A model generated the notes under the pieces. It was not told the DNA's origin. It saw only the letters and a list, made by a program, of their open reading frames with translations, and made no database searches. DNA of 64,000 nucleotides, taken from Streptomyces sp. RFCAC02. GTDB lineage: Bacteria > Actinomycetota > Actinomycetes > Streptomycetales > Streptomycetaceae. This document shows positions 25,416 through 34,026 of the stretch, piece by piece; the first letter of the stretch is position 1, and every line of letters begins with the position of its first letter. A program made the position numbers and the translations under genes. The stretch is from positions 744,001 to 808,000 of the forward strand of contig NZ_SAUH01000001.1 of assembly GCF_004193175.1 (NCBI RefSeq), given 5' to 3'.

Positions 25416-26291
25416 TCAGCGGCGGTACGGCGCGAAGCGGACCGGGGTGCCGGGCGGTGCCTGCGCGGCGGCGGCGAGTGCGGCGGGCGGGACGGTGCCG
25501 ACGACGGGGTAGCCGCCGGTGGTGGGGTGGTCGGCGAGGAAGACGACGGGCAGGCCGTCGGGCGGGACCTGGACGGCGCCGAGGACCATGGGCTCGCTGG
25601 GGAGTTCACCGGTCCGGGCACGGGTGAGGGCGGGGCCCTCGGTGCGCAGGCCGACCCGGTTGGAGGCGGGGGCGACGCGGTAGCGGCCGGTGGCGAGGAC
25701 GCGGGGTGCGTCGGGGGTGAACCAGTCGTCGCGGGGGCCGAGGCGCAGGGGGAGGACGAGTTCGGCGGGCGGCGCGGGCTGCGGGACGGCGTCGGCGGGC
25801 GGTGGCGGGGCGGCCGGGGTGCCGAGGGGCAGGACCGCTCCGGCGGTGAGCGGGGCGGGGCCGAGGCCGGAGAGCAGGTCGGTGGAGCGGCTGCCGAGGA
25901 CCGGCGGGCACGTGACGCCGCCGGCGAGGGCGACGTAGGACCGTACGCCGCCGGTGGCCGGGCCGATGTCGAGCAGCGCGCCGGCGGGGACGTGGACGGG
26001 CAGGCCCCAGGGCGCGGGCCGTCCGTCGACGCTGACGGGGCAGGGGGCGCCGGTGACGGCGGCGGTGACGGGGTGGTGGGGGCGGAGGGCGCAGCCGGTG
26101 AGGGTGGTCTCCAGGGTGGCGGCTTCGGGCGGGTTGCCGGTGAGGCGGTTGGCGAGGCGGTGGGCGGGCGTGTCGAGGGCTCCGGAGCGGGGGACGCCGA
26201 GGTGGGCGAAGCCGGGGCGGCCGAGGTCCTGGACGGTGGTGAGGGCGCCGGGGCGTACGACGGTGCAGGAGCGGTCTGGGGGCGGAGTCAC
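25416..26291 (-). CDS. pxpC: 5-oxoprolinase subunit PxpC (carboxyltransferase family, KipA-like)
   Basis: 291 aa from a GTG overlapping the pxpB stop (GTGA). It has the biotin-dependent-carboxyltransferase-like signature near the N-terminus: CTVVRPGALTTVQDLGRPGFAHLGVPRSGALD, then RLANRLTGNPPEAATLETTLTG and, late, DGLPVVFLADHPTTGGYPVVG. With PxpA and PxpB it forms the ATP-dependent bacterial 5-oxoprolinase that opens pyroglutamate to glutamate. It is the last gene of the pxpA-pxpB-pxpC operon. Confidence 0.95.
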   Translation of the reverse strand: MTPPPDRSCTVVRPGALTTVQDLGRPGFAHLGVPRSGALDTPAHRLANRLTGNPPEAATLETTLTGCALRPHHPVTAAVTGAPCPVSVDGRPAPWGLPVHVPAGALLDIGPATGGVRSYVALAGGVTCPPVLGSRSTDLLSGLGPAPLTAGAVLPLGTPAAPPPPADAVPQPAPPAELVLPLRLGPRDDWFTPDAPRVLATGRYRVAPASNRVGLRTEGPALTRARTGELPSEPMVLGAVQVPPDGLPVVFLADHPTTGGYPVVGTVPPAALAAAAQAPPGTPVRFAPYRR

Positions 26292-26932
26292 GCGGCGTCC
26301 TTTCCGTGCTGTCCGGGCGTCGTGACGGGGACGAAGCGGACGCGGGTGCCGGGGGTGAGGAGGGCGGCCGGGTCGCGGCCGGTGTCCCACAGGACGGCGT
26401 CGGTGGTGCCGATGAGCTGCCAGCCGCCGGGGGACGCCGAGGGGTAGACGCCGGTGTAGGGGCCGGCGAGGGCGACGGAACCGGCGGGGACGGAGGTCCT
26501 GGGCGTGGCGCGGCGGGGTACGGCGTACCGCTCGGGGAGGCCGGTGAGGTATCCGAAGCCGGGGGCGAAGCCGCAGAAGTCGACGGTGTGGACCGTCTCG
26601 GCGTGGCGGCGTGCGGCCTCGTCCGGGCGCATGCCCCACAGTTCGGCGACGGTTTCGAGGTCGGGTCCTGTGTAGCGGACGGGGATCTCGACGGTGCGGG
26701 CGGCGGACGGGCTGTGCGGCGGGACGGGGTGGCGGGGCAGGTCGCGCGCGAGGGCGGCGGGGTCGGCGAGGCCGTCGATGAGGACGGTGCGGGCGGCGGG
26801 GACGATCTCGGTGACGGGCGGCAGGGTGCCGGCGGCGCGGCGGCGGAGGAGTTCGGCGTGGAGGGCGCGCGTCTCCCCGGCGGTGGCGAGTTCGACGAGG
26901 AGGGCGTGGTCGCCGAAGGGGATGATGTTCAT
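26288..26932 (-). CDS. pxpB: 5-oxoprolinase subunit PxpB (KipI-like)
   Basis: 214 aa. The start ATG (26930-26932) overlaps the pxpA stop as ATGA, and the stop overlaps pxpC as GTGA, so all three proteins are made in step. Family landmarks: FGDHALLVELA at the N-terminus, HTVDFCGFAPGFGYLTGLPERYAVPRRATPRTSVPAGSVALAG and TGVYPSASPGGWQLIGTTD. It is homologous to the N-terminal domain of allophanate-hydrolase-subunit proteins and pairs with PxpC. Confidence 0.95.
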   Translation of the reverse strand: MNIIPFGDHALLVELATAGETRALHAELLRRRAAGTLPPVTEIVPAARTVLIDGLADPAALARDLPRHPVPPHSPSAARTVEIPVRYTGPDLETVAELWGMRPDEAARRHAETVHTVDFCGFAPGFGYLTGLPERYAVPRRATPRTSVPAGSVALAGPYTGVYPSASPGGWQLIGTTDAVLWDTGRDPAALLTPGTRVRFVPVTTPGQHGKDAA

Positions 26933-27699
26933 GCGAAGCGTTCCAGGGTGATCCCGGCCGCGGTGAGGGCGGCGCGGACGCGGCGGGCGAGGTCGGTGGC
27001 GCTGTCGGTGTCCCCGTGGAGGCACAGGGAACCCGCGCGGACGGCGATCCGTTGACCGTCACGGGAGGTGATCACATGGTCACGCGCGATGCCGATGGAG
27101 CGTTCGACGACGGTGTCCGGGTCGGTGACGACGGCGCCGGGCTCGGTGCGGGGCACGAGGGTGCCGGCGGCGGTGTAGGCGCGGTCGGCGAACGCCTCGG
27201 CCACCGTGGGGAGTCCGGCGGCGGCCGCGGCTTCGTGGAGGCGGGAGCCCGGCAGGCCGAGGACGGGCAGGGGCCGGCCCGCCAGGGTGATGCCCTCGAC
27301 GACGGCCGCGGCCTGTCCGGCGTCGTGCACGGCGCGGTTGTAGAGGGCGCCGTGGGGTTTCACATAGGCCACCCCGGCGCCGGCGGCCCGGGCGAAGAGG
27401 TCGAGGGCACCGATCTGGTAGGCGACGTCGGCGGCCAGCTCCGGCGCGGGGACGTCCATGGCGCGGCGGCCGAAGCCGGCGAGGTCCCGGTAGCCGACCT
27501 GGGCGCCGATGGCGACCCCCCTGGCGGCGGCGAGTTCGCACACGCGGCGCATGGTGGCGGGGTCGCCGGCGTGGAAGCCGCAGGCGACGTTGGCGCTGGT
27601 GACGACGGTGAGGAGGGCGTCGTCGTCGGTGAGGCTCCAGCGGCCGAAGCCCTCACCGAGGTCGGCGTTGAGGTCGATGGCGGGGCGCTGCTCTGGCAT
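26929..27699 (-). CDS. pxpA: 5-oxoprolinase subunit PxpA (LamB/YcsF family)
   Basis: 256 aa from the ATG at 27699, which places IDLNADLGEGFG at the usual N-terminal position; an in-frame ATG at 27741 would add 14 residues. Other family motifs: ANVACGFHAGDPATMRRVC, GAQVGYRDLAGFGRRAMD, YVKPHGALYNRAV, AEAFADRAYTAAGTLVPR and SLCLHGDTDSA. It is the first gene of the coupled pxpABC operon for 5-oxoproline breakdown. No ribosome site is obvious before either start. Confidence 0.93.
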   Translation of the reverse strand: MPEQRPAIDLNADLGEGFGRWSLTDDDALLTVVTSANVACGFHAGDPATMRRVCELAAARGVAIGAQVGYRDLAGFGRRAMDVPAPELAADVAYQIGALDLFARAAGAGVAYVKPHGALYNRAVHDAGQAAAVVEGITLAGRPLPVLGLPGSRLHEAAAAAGLPTVAEAFADRAYTAAGTLVPRTEPGAVVTDPDTVVERSIGIARDHVITSRDGQRIAVRAGSLCLHGDTDSATDLARRVRAALTAAGITLERFA

Positions 27700-27771
27700 G
27701 GGCGGTGCCGTTCTCTGCGGGGGCGTGGGGCGCGCGTTCATGATGCCGCGCGGCCGGGCGGGAGCCGGGAT

Positions 27772-29024
27772 TCAGGTGCCGATGACGCGGAGGGAGAGCC
27801 ACAGGGCGAGCACCGACACCAGGAGCGTGGCGGGCACGGTGAGGAGCCCGAGCCGGGTGAACTCGCCGAGCCGCACGTCGGTGCCGTGCGCGCGCAGGCC
27901 GCGGCGCCACAGGAGGGTGGCGAGGGAGCCGGCGTAGGTGAGGTTGGGGCCGATGTTGACGCCGATGAGCACGGCGAGGATCGCGCCGGGGCCGCCGGGC
28001 GCTGCCAGGGGAAGCAGCACGAGGACGGCGGGGAGGTTGTTGACGAGGTTGGCGAGCAGCGCCGCGAGGGCCGCGAGGCCGAGGAGGGCGGGCAGCGACG
28101 AGCCGTCGGGGACGACGTGGCCGAGGGCGTCGGCGAGCCCGTTGTCGACGACCGCACGCACGACGACACCGAGGGCGAGCACGAAGGCGAGGAACGCGGG
28201 GCTCGCCGAGCGGACGAGGTCGGCGGGCGTCGTACGGCGGCGGGCCAGGGCGCGCACGGCCATGACGGCGGCGCCGGCGGTGGCGGCCCACACCGGTTCG
28301 AGGCCCACGGCGGACCCGGCCACGAAGCCGGCCAGGGTCGCGAGGACGGTGACGAGCGCGAAGACCGGCACCGCGGGTCCTCCTGCGTCCCCGGGCGGGC
28401 GGGCGCGGCGAGGTCGGCGGCGAAGAAGTGGCGCAGGACGGCGTACTCGACGGCGATGGCGGCCAGCCAGGGCAGGGCCATGAGGGCGGCGAAGCGGGCG
28501 AACCCGAGGCCGCTCGCGGTGAAGGCGAGCAGGTTCGTCAGGTTGGAGACCGGCAGCAGGAGGGAGGCGGTGTTCGCCAGGTGGGCGCAGGCGTACGCGT
28601 GGGGCCGCGCGCCGGTGCCGGCGCGGGCCGCCGTCGCGAAGACGACCGGGGTCAGCAGCACGATCGTGGCGTCGAGGCTGAGGACGGCCGTGATGACGGA
28701 CGCGGCGGCGAAGACGTGGGCGAGGAGCCGGTGCGGGCTGCCCGCCGACGTCCTGGCCATCCAGGCGCCGCAGGCCCGGAAGAGGCCCTCGGCGTCGCAG
28801 AGCGTGGCGAGGACCAGGACGGCGGCGAGGAAGCCGACGACGGGGCCGAGACGGGCCAGTTCGTCGGCCGCGTGATCGGCGGGGACGGCGCCGATGGCGA
28901 CCACGAGGACGGCCGCGGGCACGGCGATGACCGCCTCGCTCCAGCCCCGGGGCCGGAAGACGGCGCCGAAGAGGACGGCGGCCAGGAGGACGGCGGAGAT
29001 CGTTTCGGCGAGCGCGGTGTTCAG
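27772..29024 (-). pseudogene. ArsB/SLC13-like permease gene with a one-base frameshift
   Basis: Two frames together encode one transporter of about 417 aa. The first part (29024 to about 28400) has RPRGWSEAVIAVPAAVLVV, LGPVVGFLAAVLVLATLCDAEGLF and LSLDATIVLLTPVVFATA; the second part (about 28390 to 27772) has LARRRTTPADLVRSASPAF, LVNNLPAVLVLLPLA and GVNIGPNLTYAGSLATLLW. The switch lies in the C/G runs near 28389-28403 and needs one extra base. The gene probably starts at a CTG (29022-29024), since no ATG or GTG precedes the family N-terminus. This could be a true pseudogene or an assembly error. It lies beside pxpABC on the same strand. Confidence 0.8.
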
Positions 29025-29231
29025 GGGACGGCGGCCTTCCCTGGGCGGTGACGGGGAGCGGGGTCGGTCGGAGGCGGACGGAGGAGGGGACGGACGGGGG
29101 CGCACGGCGACGGCCGCCGGCGGGCACCGCCCCGGCGCCCGCGGCCACGCGCCGGTGCGCGGCGGGTGCGCCGCGCCGGCATGGCGGCAGTCTGCCAGGC
29201 CCGTGCCCCGACCTGCGCCTAGGCTCGTCAC

Positions 29232-29621
29232 ATGATCCGACGAACCAGGGAGGCGGTGCGGCTGTGGTTCTCGCCGCACGCGGTGCGTGCCGGGGGGACA
29301 CAGCCGGACTACCGGTTCTCCCTGGCGAACGAGCGGACGTTCCTCGCGTGGCTGCGGACCGCGCTCGCGCTGCTGGCGGGCGGTATAGCGGTGGACCAGT
29401 TTCTGACCGGCCTGCCGGGGCCGCTGCGGGTGGCCGTGGCGGTCGTCCTCCTGGTGGGCGGTGCCGTGTGCGCGCTGCGGGCCGTGAACCACTGGGCGCG
29501 GGTCGAGCGCGCGATGCGCCGGGGCGAGGACCTGCCCGCCAGCCGCTTCCCCGCCGTGCTCGCGGTCGCCACGGCCGTGACGGCCGGTGTCGTCATCGTG
29601 GCCGTGGTGGTGCACGGGTGA
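29232..29621 (+). CDS. YidH/DUF202 family membrane protein
   Basis: 129 aa, three membrane segments. The DUF202 signature is complete: PDYRFSLANERTFLAWLRTALALLAGGIA (about residues 25-53). A second hydrophobic pair follows (VAVAVVLLVGGAVCALRAVNHW and FPAVLAVATAVTAGVVIVAVV). The function of the family is not established in actinobacteria. Its stop overlaps the next DUF202 gene as GTGA. Confidence 0.92.
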   Translation: MIRRTREAVRLWFSPHAVRAGGTQPDYRFSLANERTFLAWLRTALALLAGGIAVDQFLTGLPGPLRVAVAVVLLVGGAVCALRAVNHWARVERAMRRGEDLPASRFPAVLAVATAVTAGVVIVAVVVHG

Positions 29622-29920
29622 CGCCGCCACCCACCCCGCCGGGCGCCCAGCCGGAACGCACCCGCCTCGCGTGGCGCCGCACCACCCTGGCGTTCGCGGT
29701 GGTCGTCGCCCTGGCCGCCCGCGAGGCGCTCAGGACGGGCCGGGGATGGGTGCCGGCGGCGCTGGCCGCGCTGCTGTGGGTCGGTTTCCTCGCACTGGCG
29801 CACCGGCGGCTGCTCGCCCTCACCGCCCGCCGCCCGGCCCCACCGGCCGGCGCACTGGTCGTGACGGCGGCGGGCGCCGTCATGGCGACGGCGGTGTGCG
29901 CGGGCCTGATGCTGCTCTGA
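29618..29920 (+). CDS. Second DUF202 family membrane protein
   Basis: 100 aa from a GTG that overlaps the stop of the preceding gene. It has PERTRLAWRRTTLAFAVVVALAAREAL, the short DUF202 variant, and three hydrophobic segments. Tandem DUF202 pairs like this are common and may form a hetero-oligomer in the membrane; that is inference. A hairpin follows at 29928. Confidence 0.88.
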   Translation: MTPPPTPPGAQPERTRLAWRRTTLAFAVVVALAAREALRTGRGWVPAALAALLWVGFLALAHRRLLALTARRPAPPAGALVVTAAGAVMATAVCAGLMLL

Positions 29921-29927
29921 CCGGCCG

Positions 29928-29961
29928 GCCGGTGGCCCAACCCGGCGAGCCGGCCACCGGC
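29928..29961. terminator. Hairpin between DUF202 pair and hydrolase gene
   Basis: GCCGGTGGCC (29928-29937) pairs with GGCCACCGGC (29952-29961) across a 14-nt loop, 8 bp after the second DUF202 stop and before the convergent hydrolase gene. No T tract follows, so the terminator role is moderately likely. Confidence 0.5.
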
Positions 29962-30132
29962 GAGGCGTGCCCGCGACCGGCCATGGAAGCCCGGCCGTCC
30001 ACAGGCACGTCGTGCGCGGACCGGGACGTCCGGCGTACGCCACCGACCGCACCGCCGGCAGCCGGCTCGGGACTGGAGTGGTGATCCGTGTCCCCGCCCC
30101 CACCCCTCGTGGCCGTGCTCCGCGGGCGGCCG

Positions 30133-31008
30133 TTACGAGAGGTCCGTGCCCGGCCGGAGGAAGCCGGCAAGGGCGGAGGCCAGTGCTTCGGGCGCCTCTT
30201 CGGCGACGTGGTGCCCGGAGTCGATGCCGTGACCGCGGACGTCGTGCGCCCACCGGCGCCAGATCACGCGGGGATCCCCGTACAGATCCTCCAGGTCGTC
30301 CCGGAGCGACCAGAGGACCAGCGTCGGACAGGCGACGCGCGCACCGGCCGCGCGGTCGGCCTCCTCATGTCGCCGGTCGACGGTGAGGCCGGCGCGGTAG
30401 TCCTCGAGCATCGCCCGCACCACATCGGGATCGCGTGTGGCCCGCCGCCATTCGTCGTGGTTCTCCCGTCCCATCGCCCCGGGGTCGCCGCGGTACCAGC
30501 TGTCGGGATCGGCGTTGATGACCCGCTCGGGCACGCCCGGCTGCGCGAAGAAGAACCAGTGCCACCACCGGGTGGCGAACTCGGCGGTGATCCGCGACAG
30601 ATGTTCCGTCAGCGGCAGGCAGTCCGCGAACACCGCCCGGGAGACGATGTCGGGGTGGTCGAGCGCGAGACGGAGGGCCACGGCCCCGCCGCGGTCGTGT
30701 CCGACGAGCGCGAACCGGCGATGTCCGAGATGACGCATCACGGCCACCACGTCCCCGGCCACCGCGCGCTTCGCATAGCCGGCGTGATCCGCCGTGAAGC
30801 GCGGCCCCCTGGATCGCCCGTATCCCCTCAGGTCGGGGCACACCACCGTGTGACCGGCGCGCACGAGCAACGGAGCGACCCGGTGCCACGTCGCCGATGT
30901 GCGGGGGTGCCCGTGCAGCAGCACCACCGGCGGACCGTCCCCGCCGAAGCGGACGAAAACGGACGCCTCGCCGACATCGATCCGCGCGGTCTCGAACCCT
31001 TCGAACAC
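30133..31008 (-). CDS. Alpha/beta hydrolase, haloacetate (fluoroacetate) dehalogenase-like
   Basis: 291 aa from a GTG preceded by GGAGG. Features of the DehH1/FAcD group: VVLLHGHPRTSATWHRVAP, CPDLRGYGRS, nucleophile motif LVGHDRGGAVALRLALDHP (Asp about 105 followed by Arg, not the Ser of esterases), halide-pocket residues His-Trp in TRWWHWFFFAQPG (about 150-151), MLEDYRAGL with the conserved Tyr, and the catalytic His in DSGHHVAEEAPE. These match residues used to cleave the C-halogen bond in characterised fluoroacetate dehalogenases. The actual substrate is not known, and related proteins also include epoxide hydrolases. Confidence 0.85.
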   Translation of the reverse strand: MFEGFETARIDVGEASVFVRFGGDGPPVVLLHGHPRTSATWHRVAPLLVRAGHTVVCPDLRGYGRSRGPRFTADHAGYAKRAVAGDVVAVMRHLGHRRFALVGHDRGGAVALRLALDHPDIVSRAVFADCLPLTEHLSRITAEFATRWWHWFFFAQPGVPERVINADPDSWYRGDPGAMGRENHDEWRRATRDPDVVRAMLEDYRAGLTVDRRHEEADRAAGARVACPTLVLWSLRDDLEDLYGDPRVIWRRWAHDVRGHGIDSGHHVAEEAPEALASALAGFLRPGTDLS

Positions 31009-31230
31009 CCGGCCTCCCCGTGGCGGCTCACGTGCCGCGTCCGACGCCCGTGGCACCAGGACTCCTCTGCCCCGCCCGGTGGCGGCCATGTGTCCACGCC
31101 TGTCACCGAGTCGCGCCGGACGAGTGCTCCGCGTCAGCCGGCGGCGTCCCGGTGCGGTGACAGCGCCCACGACCGGGCGCGGGGACGCACGGGTGGGTGC
31201 GTGGCGTCGAGGCGGCGGTACGGTGGGCCG

Positions 31231-31692
31231 GTGGCCGATCCCCGTGTCTTCGCGTCGCCCGCCGCCCTGCGCGCCGCGGTCGGCGAACCCCTGGGTCCCA
31301 CCGGGTGGCTCACGGTCGGGCAGGACCGCATCGACCTCTTCGCCGAGTCCACCGGCGACCACCAGTGGCTGCACGTCGATCCGGCGCGGGCGGCGGACGG
31401 GCCGTTCGGGACGACGATCGCCCACGGCCACCTGACCCTGGCGCTGCTGCCCGCGCTCTCCCCCGGCCTGCTGACCGTCACCGGCACCCGCATGGCCGTG
31501 AACTACGGCCTGAACCGCGTCCGTTTCCCCGCCCCGCTGCCCGCGGGCGCGCGCGTGCGGGCCGGCGGGCACATCGTCGCGGCGGACGACGTACCGGGCG
31601 GGGTGCAGGTCACGCTGGCCGTCACGGTCGAGCGCGAGGGCGGCGACAAGCCCGTCTGCGTCGCCGAGACGGTCACGCGCCACTACCTCTGA
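31231..31692 (+). CDS. MaoC-like (R)-specific enoyl-CoA hydratase
   Basis: 153 aa from a GTG. The hot-dog hydratase motif is intact: FAESTGDHQWLHVDPARA (Asp and His of the D-x4-H dyad), then GTTIAHGHLTLALLP and MAVNYGLNRVRFPAPLPAGARVR. This is the MaoC_dehydratase family, acting on enoyl-CoA in fatty-acid or polyketide-like metabolism. It is a single gene divergent from the dehalogenase-like hydrolase, with about 220 bp between the starts. Confidence 0.92.
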   Translation: MADPRVFASPAALRAAVGEPLGPTGWLTVGQDRIDLFAESTGDHQWLHVDPARAADGPFGTTIAHGHLTLALLPALSPGLLTVTGTRMAVNYGLNRVRFPAPLPAGARVRAGGHIVAADDVPGGVQVTLAVTVEREGGDKPVCVAETVTRHYL

Positions 31693-32034
31693 CCGCGCCG
31701 GCCGGCAGGCCCTACGTGCCGGCGATCACGTCCGCGCGCACACCTCCCCCGCCCGTCTGCGGGCTGTCACCGGGGTGGCGCGCGGGGACCGTCTCGCGCG
31801 TGCGGTACGGCGCGTGCGCCGTGTGCGCCGGCGTGCGCGGAGGAAACACAACTGCGGCATACGCAAAGGGATCATTCATGTGCTCACCGTCAACCACGCG
31901 GTCGCACAACGCCACTTGACATGGCGTAACCGGGTGAAAACCAACTCGATCGTGTGACACGGGCGCAGAGGCGGGCGCTCCGACGCCCCCATGCGCCCTG
32001 TCGGCCCGCCGTCCGGCGTGAGACCACAGGACGC
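31693..32034. other. 342-bp intergenic region upstream of the HTH/TPR regulator
   Basis: The stretch 31850-31955 is distinctly more AT-rich than its surroundings and holds TTGACA at 31916-31921, a good -35-like hexamer, with no convincing -10 at 17-18 bp. A minus-strand ATG at 31878 opens a 55-codon ORF starting MNDPFAYAAVVFPPR, without ribosome site or family match. I regard the region as a promoter segment of the regulator gene rather than coding. Confidence 0.4.
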
Positions 32035-33396
32035 ATGACGAACCGGCGCGGCCCGAACCACCAGTTGCGGGCGCTGCTCATCGAGGCCGGCTGGACGCAG
32101 GAGGCGCTGGCCCGTGCCGTGAACACCCTCGGCACCGAGATAGGCGCGGTCCTGCGCTACGACCGCACCTCCGTGGCCCACTGGCTGTCCGGGACCCGGC
32201 CGAGGCATCCCGTCCCCCAGCTCGCGGCCGAGGCACTGTCCCGGCGCATCGGCCGCACCGTGACGCCCGCGGGCGCGGGCTTCCCGCACAGCGGGCCGGC
32301 GCCCGCGCCGGCCGACGTCATCAGCGGGTTCGCCGCGCTGTGCCGTTCCGACACCGACCCGGGCCGCCGCCTCGTCCTGCGGCAGCGCCCCTACCGGGTG
32401 GCCGACGCCGCGCCGCCCCCGCGGCCCGAGGTCCCCGGCCCCCCGCGGCCCCTGGGCGCCCGCACCGAACGGACGGCCGCCCTGCACGACGCCGTCGGCT
32501 TCTTCACCGCCTCCCTCGACGCACACGGCGGACGGCACGCGCGCACCGCCCTCACCGCCTATCTCGCGGACGACGTGGTGCCGCTGCTCGCCGCCCCCCA
32601 CCCGGCCCGGCACCGGGCCGACCTGTTCGTCCTCGCGTCACGGCTGGCGTTCCTCATGGCCAGGATGTACGAGGACGGCCTCCTCCACGGCATCGCCCAG
32701 CGCTACTACACGTACGCCCACCGGCTGGCCGGCGAGTCGGGGGACCGCACGGCCTGGAGCGTCGTCCTGCGCGCGATGAGCGCCCAGGCGCTGCGGCTCG
32801 GCCACCTGGCGCCCGCGCTGCAGCTCGCCGAGGCGGCGACGGCCGGGGCGCGGTCCGCTCCCCCGGCGCACCAGGCGTTCGTGCAGGCGCAGCTCGCGGT
32901 CGTGCTGGGGCGGGGCGGGGACCGGCGCGGGGCGCTGGCCGCCATGGAGCGGGCGGAGAAGGCGGCGGAGCGCTCGCACGGCGCGGGCGGCGGCGCGTCG
33001 TTCGACACCTACCCGGCGGCGGCGCTGCACTTCCAGACGTCCGCGATGCTGGAGGCCCTCGGGGAACTGTCCCCGGCCCTCGCCGCGTTGCGCAGGGCCA
33101 CGGCGGAACGCGCGCCGGGCGACCTCCGCGGCCGTGCGCTGAGCCAGGCGCGCTTCGGCCAACTGCTGCTGCGCACGGGGCACCTGGAGGAGGCGTGCGC
33201 CGTGTGGGACGGCTTCGTGGCCGCCCAGGGGCGGCTGCGCTCCGCGGACGCCGAGCGCGCCCTGCGCGACATGCGGCAGGCGCTGCGGCCCTACCGCAAC
33301 CGCAAGCCCGCCGCCGAACTGCTCGCCCGCACCGTGCCGATGCCCAGGGGCGGCACGGGCGGAGCGGAGGAGAGGACCACGGCCCGACCCGGGTGA
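32035..33396 (+). CDS. HTH and TPR-like transcriptional regulator (NsdA-like class)
   Basis: 453 aa from an ATG with CACAGGA upstream. Residues 8-70 form an HTH of the type QLRALLIEAGWTQEALARAVN...YDRTSVAHWLSGTRPRHPVPQLAAEALSRRIGR. The rest is helical and Ala/Leu/Arg-rich with TPR-like repeats (ARMYEDGLLHGIAQRYYTYAHRLAGES, LRLGHLAPALQLAEAATAGA, GDRRGALAAMERAEKAAERS). This layout is shared with streptomycete developmental regulators such as NsdA, but identity with any of them is not claimed. It converges on an 88-aa unknown gene. Confidence 0.85.
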   Translation: MTNRRGPNHQLRALLIEAGWTQEALARAVNTLGTEIGAVLRYDRTSVAHWLSGTRPRHPVPQLAAEALSRRIGRTVTPAGAGFPHSGPAPAPADVISGFAALCRSDTDPGRRLVLRQRPYRVADAAPPPRPEVPGPPRPLGARTERTAALHDAVGFFTASLDAHGGRHARTALTAYLADDVVPLLAAPHPARHRADLFVLASRLAFLMARMYEDGLLHGIAQRYYTYAHRLAGESGDRTAWSVVLRAMSAQALRLGHLAPALQLAEAATAGARSAPPAHQAFVQAQLAVVLGRGGDRRGALAAMERAEKAAERSHGAGGGASFDTYPAAALHFQTSAMLEALGELSPALAALRRATAERAPGDLRGRALSQARFGQLLLRTGHLEEACAVWDGFVAAQGRLRSADAERALRDMRQALRPYRNRKPAAELLARTVPMPRGGTGGAEERTTARPG

Positions 33397-33481
33397 CGTC
33401 GAGCGGGGTCCCGCGGCGGTGCGGCGTGCGCCGGCGCGTGCGCCGCCGCCCCTCGCGGGGTGGCCGCGCCCGCGGCGGTCG

Positions 33482-33748
33482 TCAGCCGCGCCCGCCGAAC
33501 AGCGTGCGCCGCAGCCGCCGCAGCGGCGTGAACAGGCGCACCCGCGGCCCGCGGCCGGCCCGCGCGGCGGACTCGTCGCGCCGGGTCAGCTCCCGCATGA
33601 GCACCTGGGCCTCCTCCGCCTCGTGCTGGGGCACGGCGGGGCCGGAGAGCACACTCAGGTGACGGTCGAGCCGCGCACTGTTGGCGCCGCTCCCGCAGTT
33701 GATCGCAGGCACGCGGGGCGGCCTGCTGCGCGCTGTTATCTGCTCCAT
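33482..33748 (-). CDS. 88-aa unrecognised protein
   Basis: Starts at an ATG with GGGAGAG just upstream. The middle holds a conspicuous motif, PAINCGSGANSARLDRHLSVLSG, followed by a charged helix (EAEEAQVLMRELTRRDESAARA) and a basic end (VRLFTPLRRLRRTLFGGRG). It has no signal peptide or membrane segment. Its position, convergent with the HTH/TPR regulator and 85 bp away, may be meaningful. I do not recognise the family; the single Cys within a Gly/Ser/Asn-rich context is notable. Confidence 0.6.
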   Translation of the reverse strand: MEQITARSRPPRVPAINCGSGANSARLDRHLSVLSGPAVPQHEAEEAQVLMRELTRRDESAARAGRGPRVRLFTPLRRLRRTLFGGRG

Positions 33749-34026
33749 GACTCTCCCACCCGTACAACGACACCCGGTCCGGGCAGAGTAACCCTAACGC
33801 CCCACAAGAGCGCGTGGGTATCCCGGCCCCATGATTCACCTTTCCCCGCAACGGGGTTGACGAACGCGGCAAGACACCCCTTCACCTCGAAAAGCCGCAG
33901 CGCAGAGCGCCGCGCCGGCGCCCGGCGCACCCGGCCGCCATCCACCCACATGGCGGAATCACGGCCCGGCGCACGGCAGCGGCCCGCGGGCGCGCGGCGG
34001 CGGTGCGGCCGCGCGCCCGCGCGCGC

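Noticed and set aside
31712..31960. Minus-strand ORF containing MNDPFAYAAVVFPPR
   Set aside because: No ribosome site and no family match, and it covers the AT-rich promoter segment of the HTH/TPR regulator.
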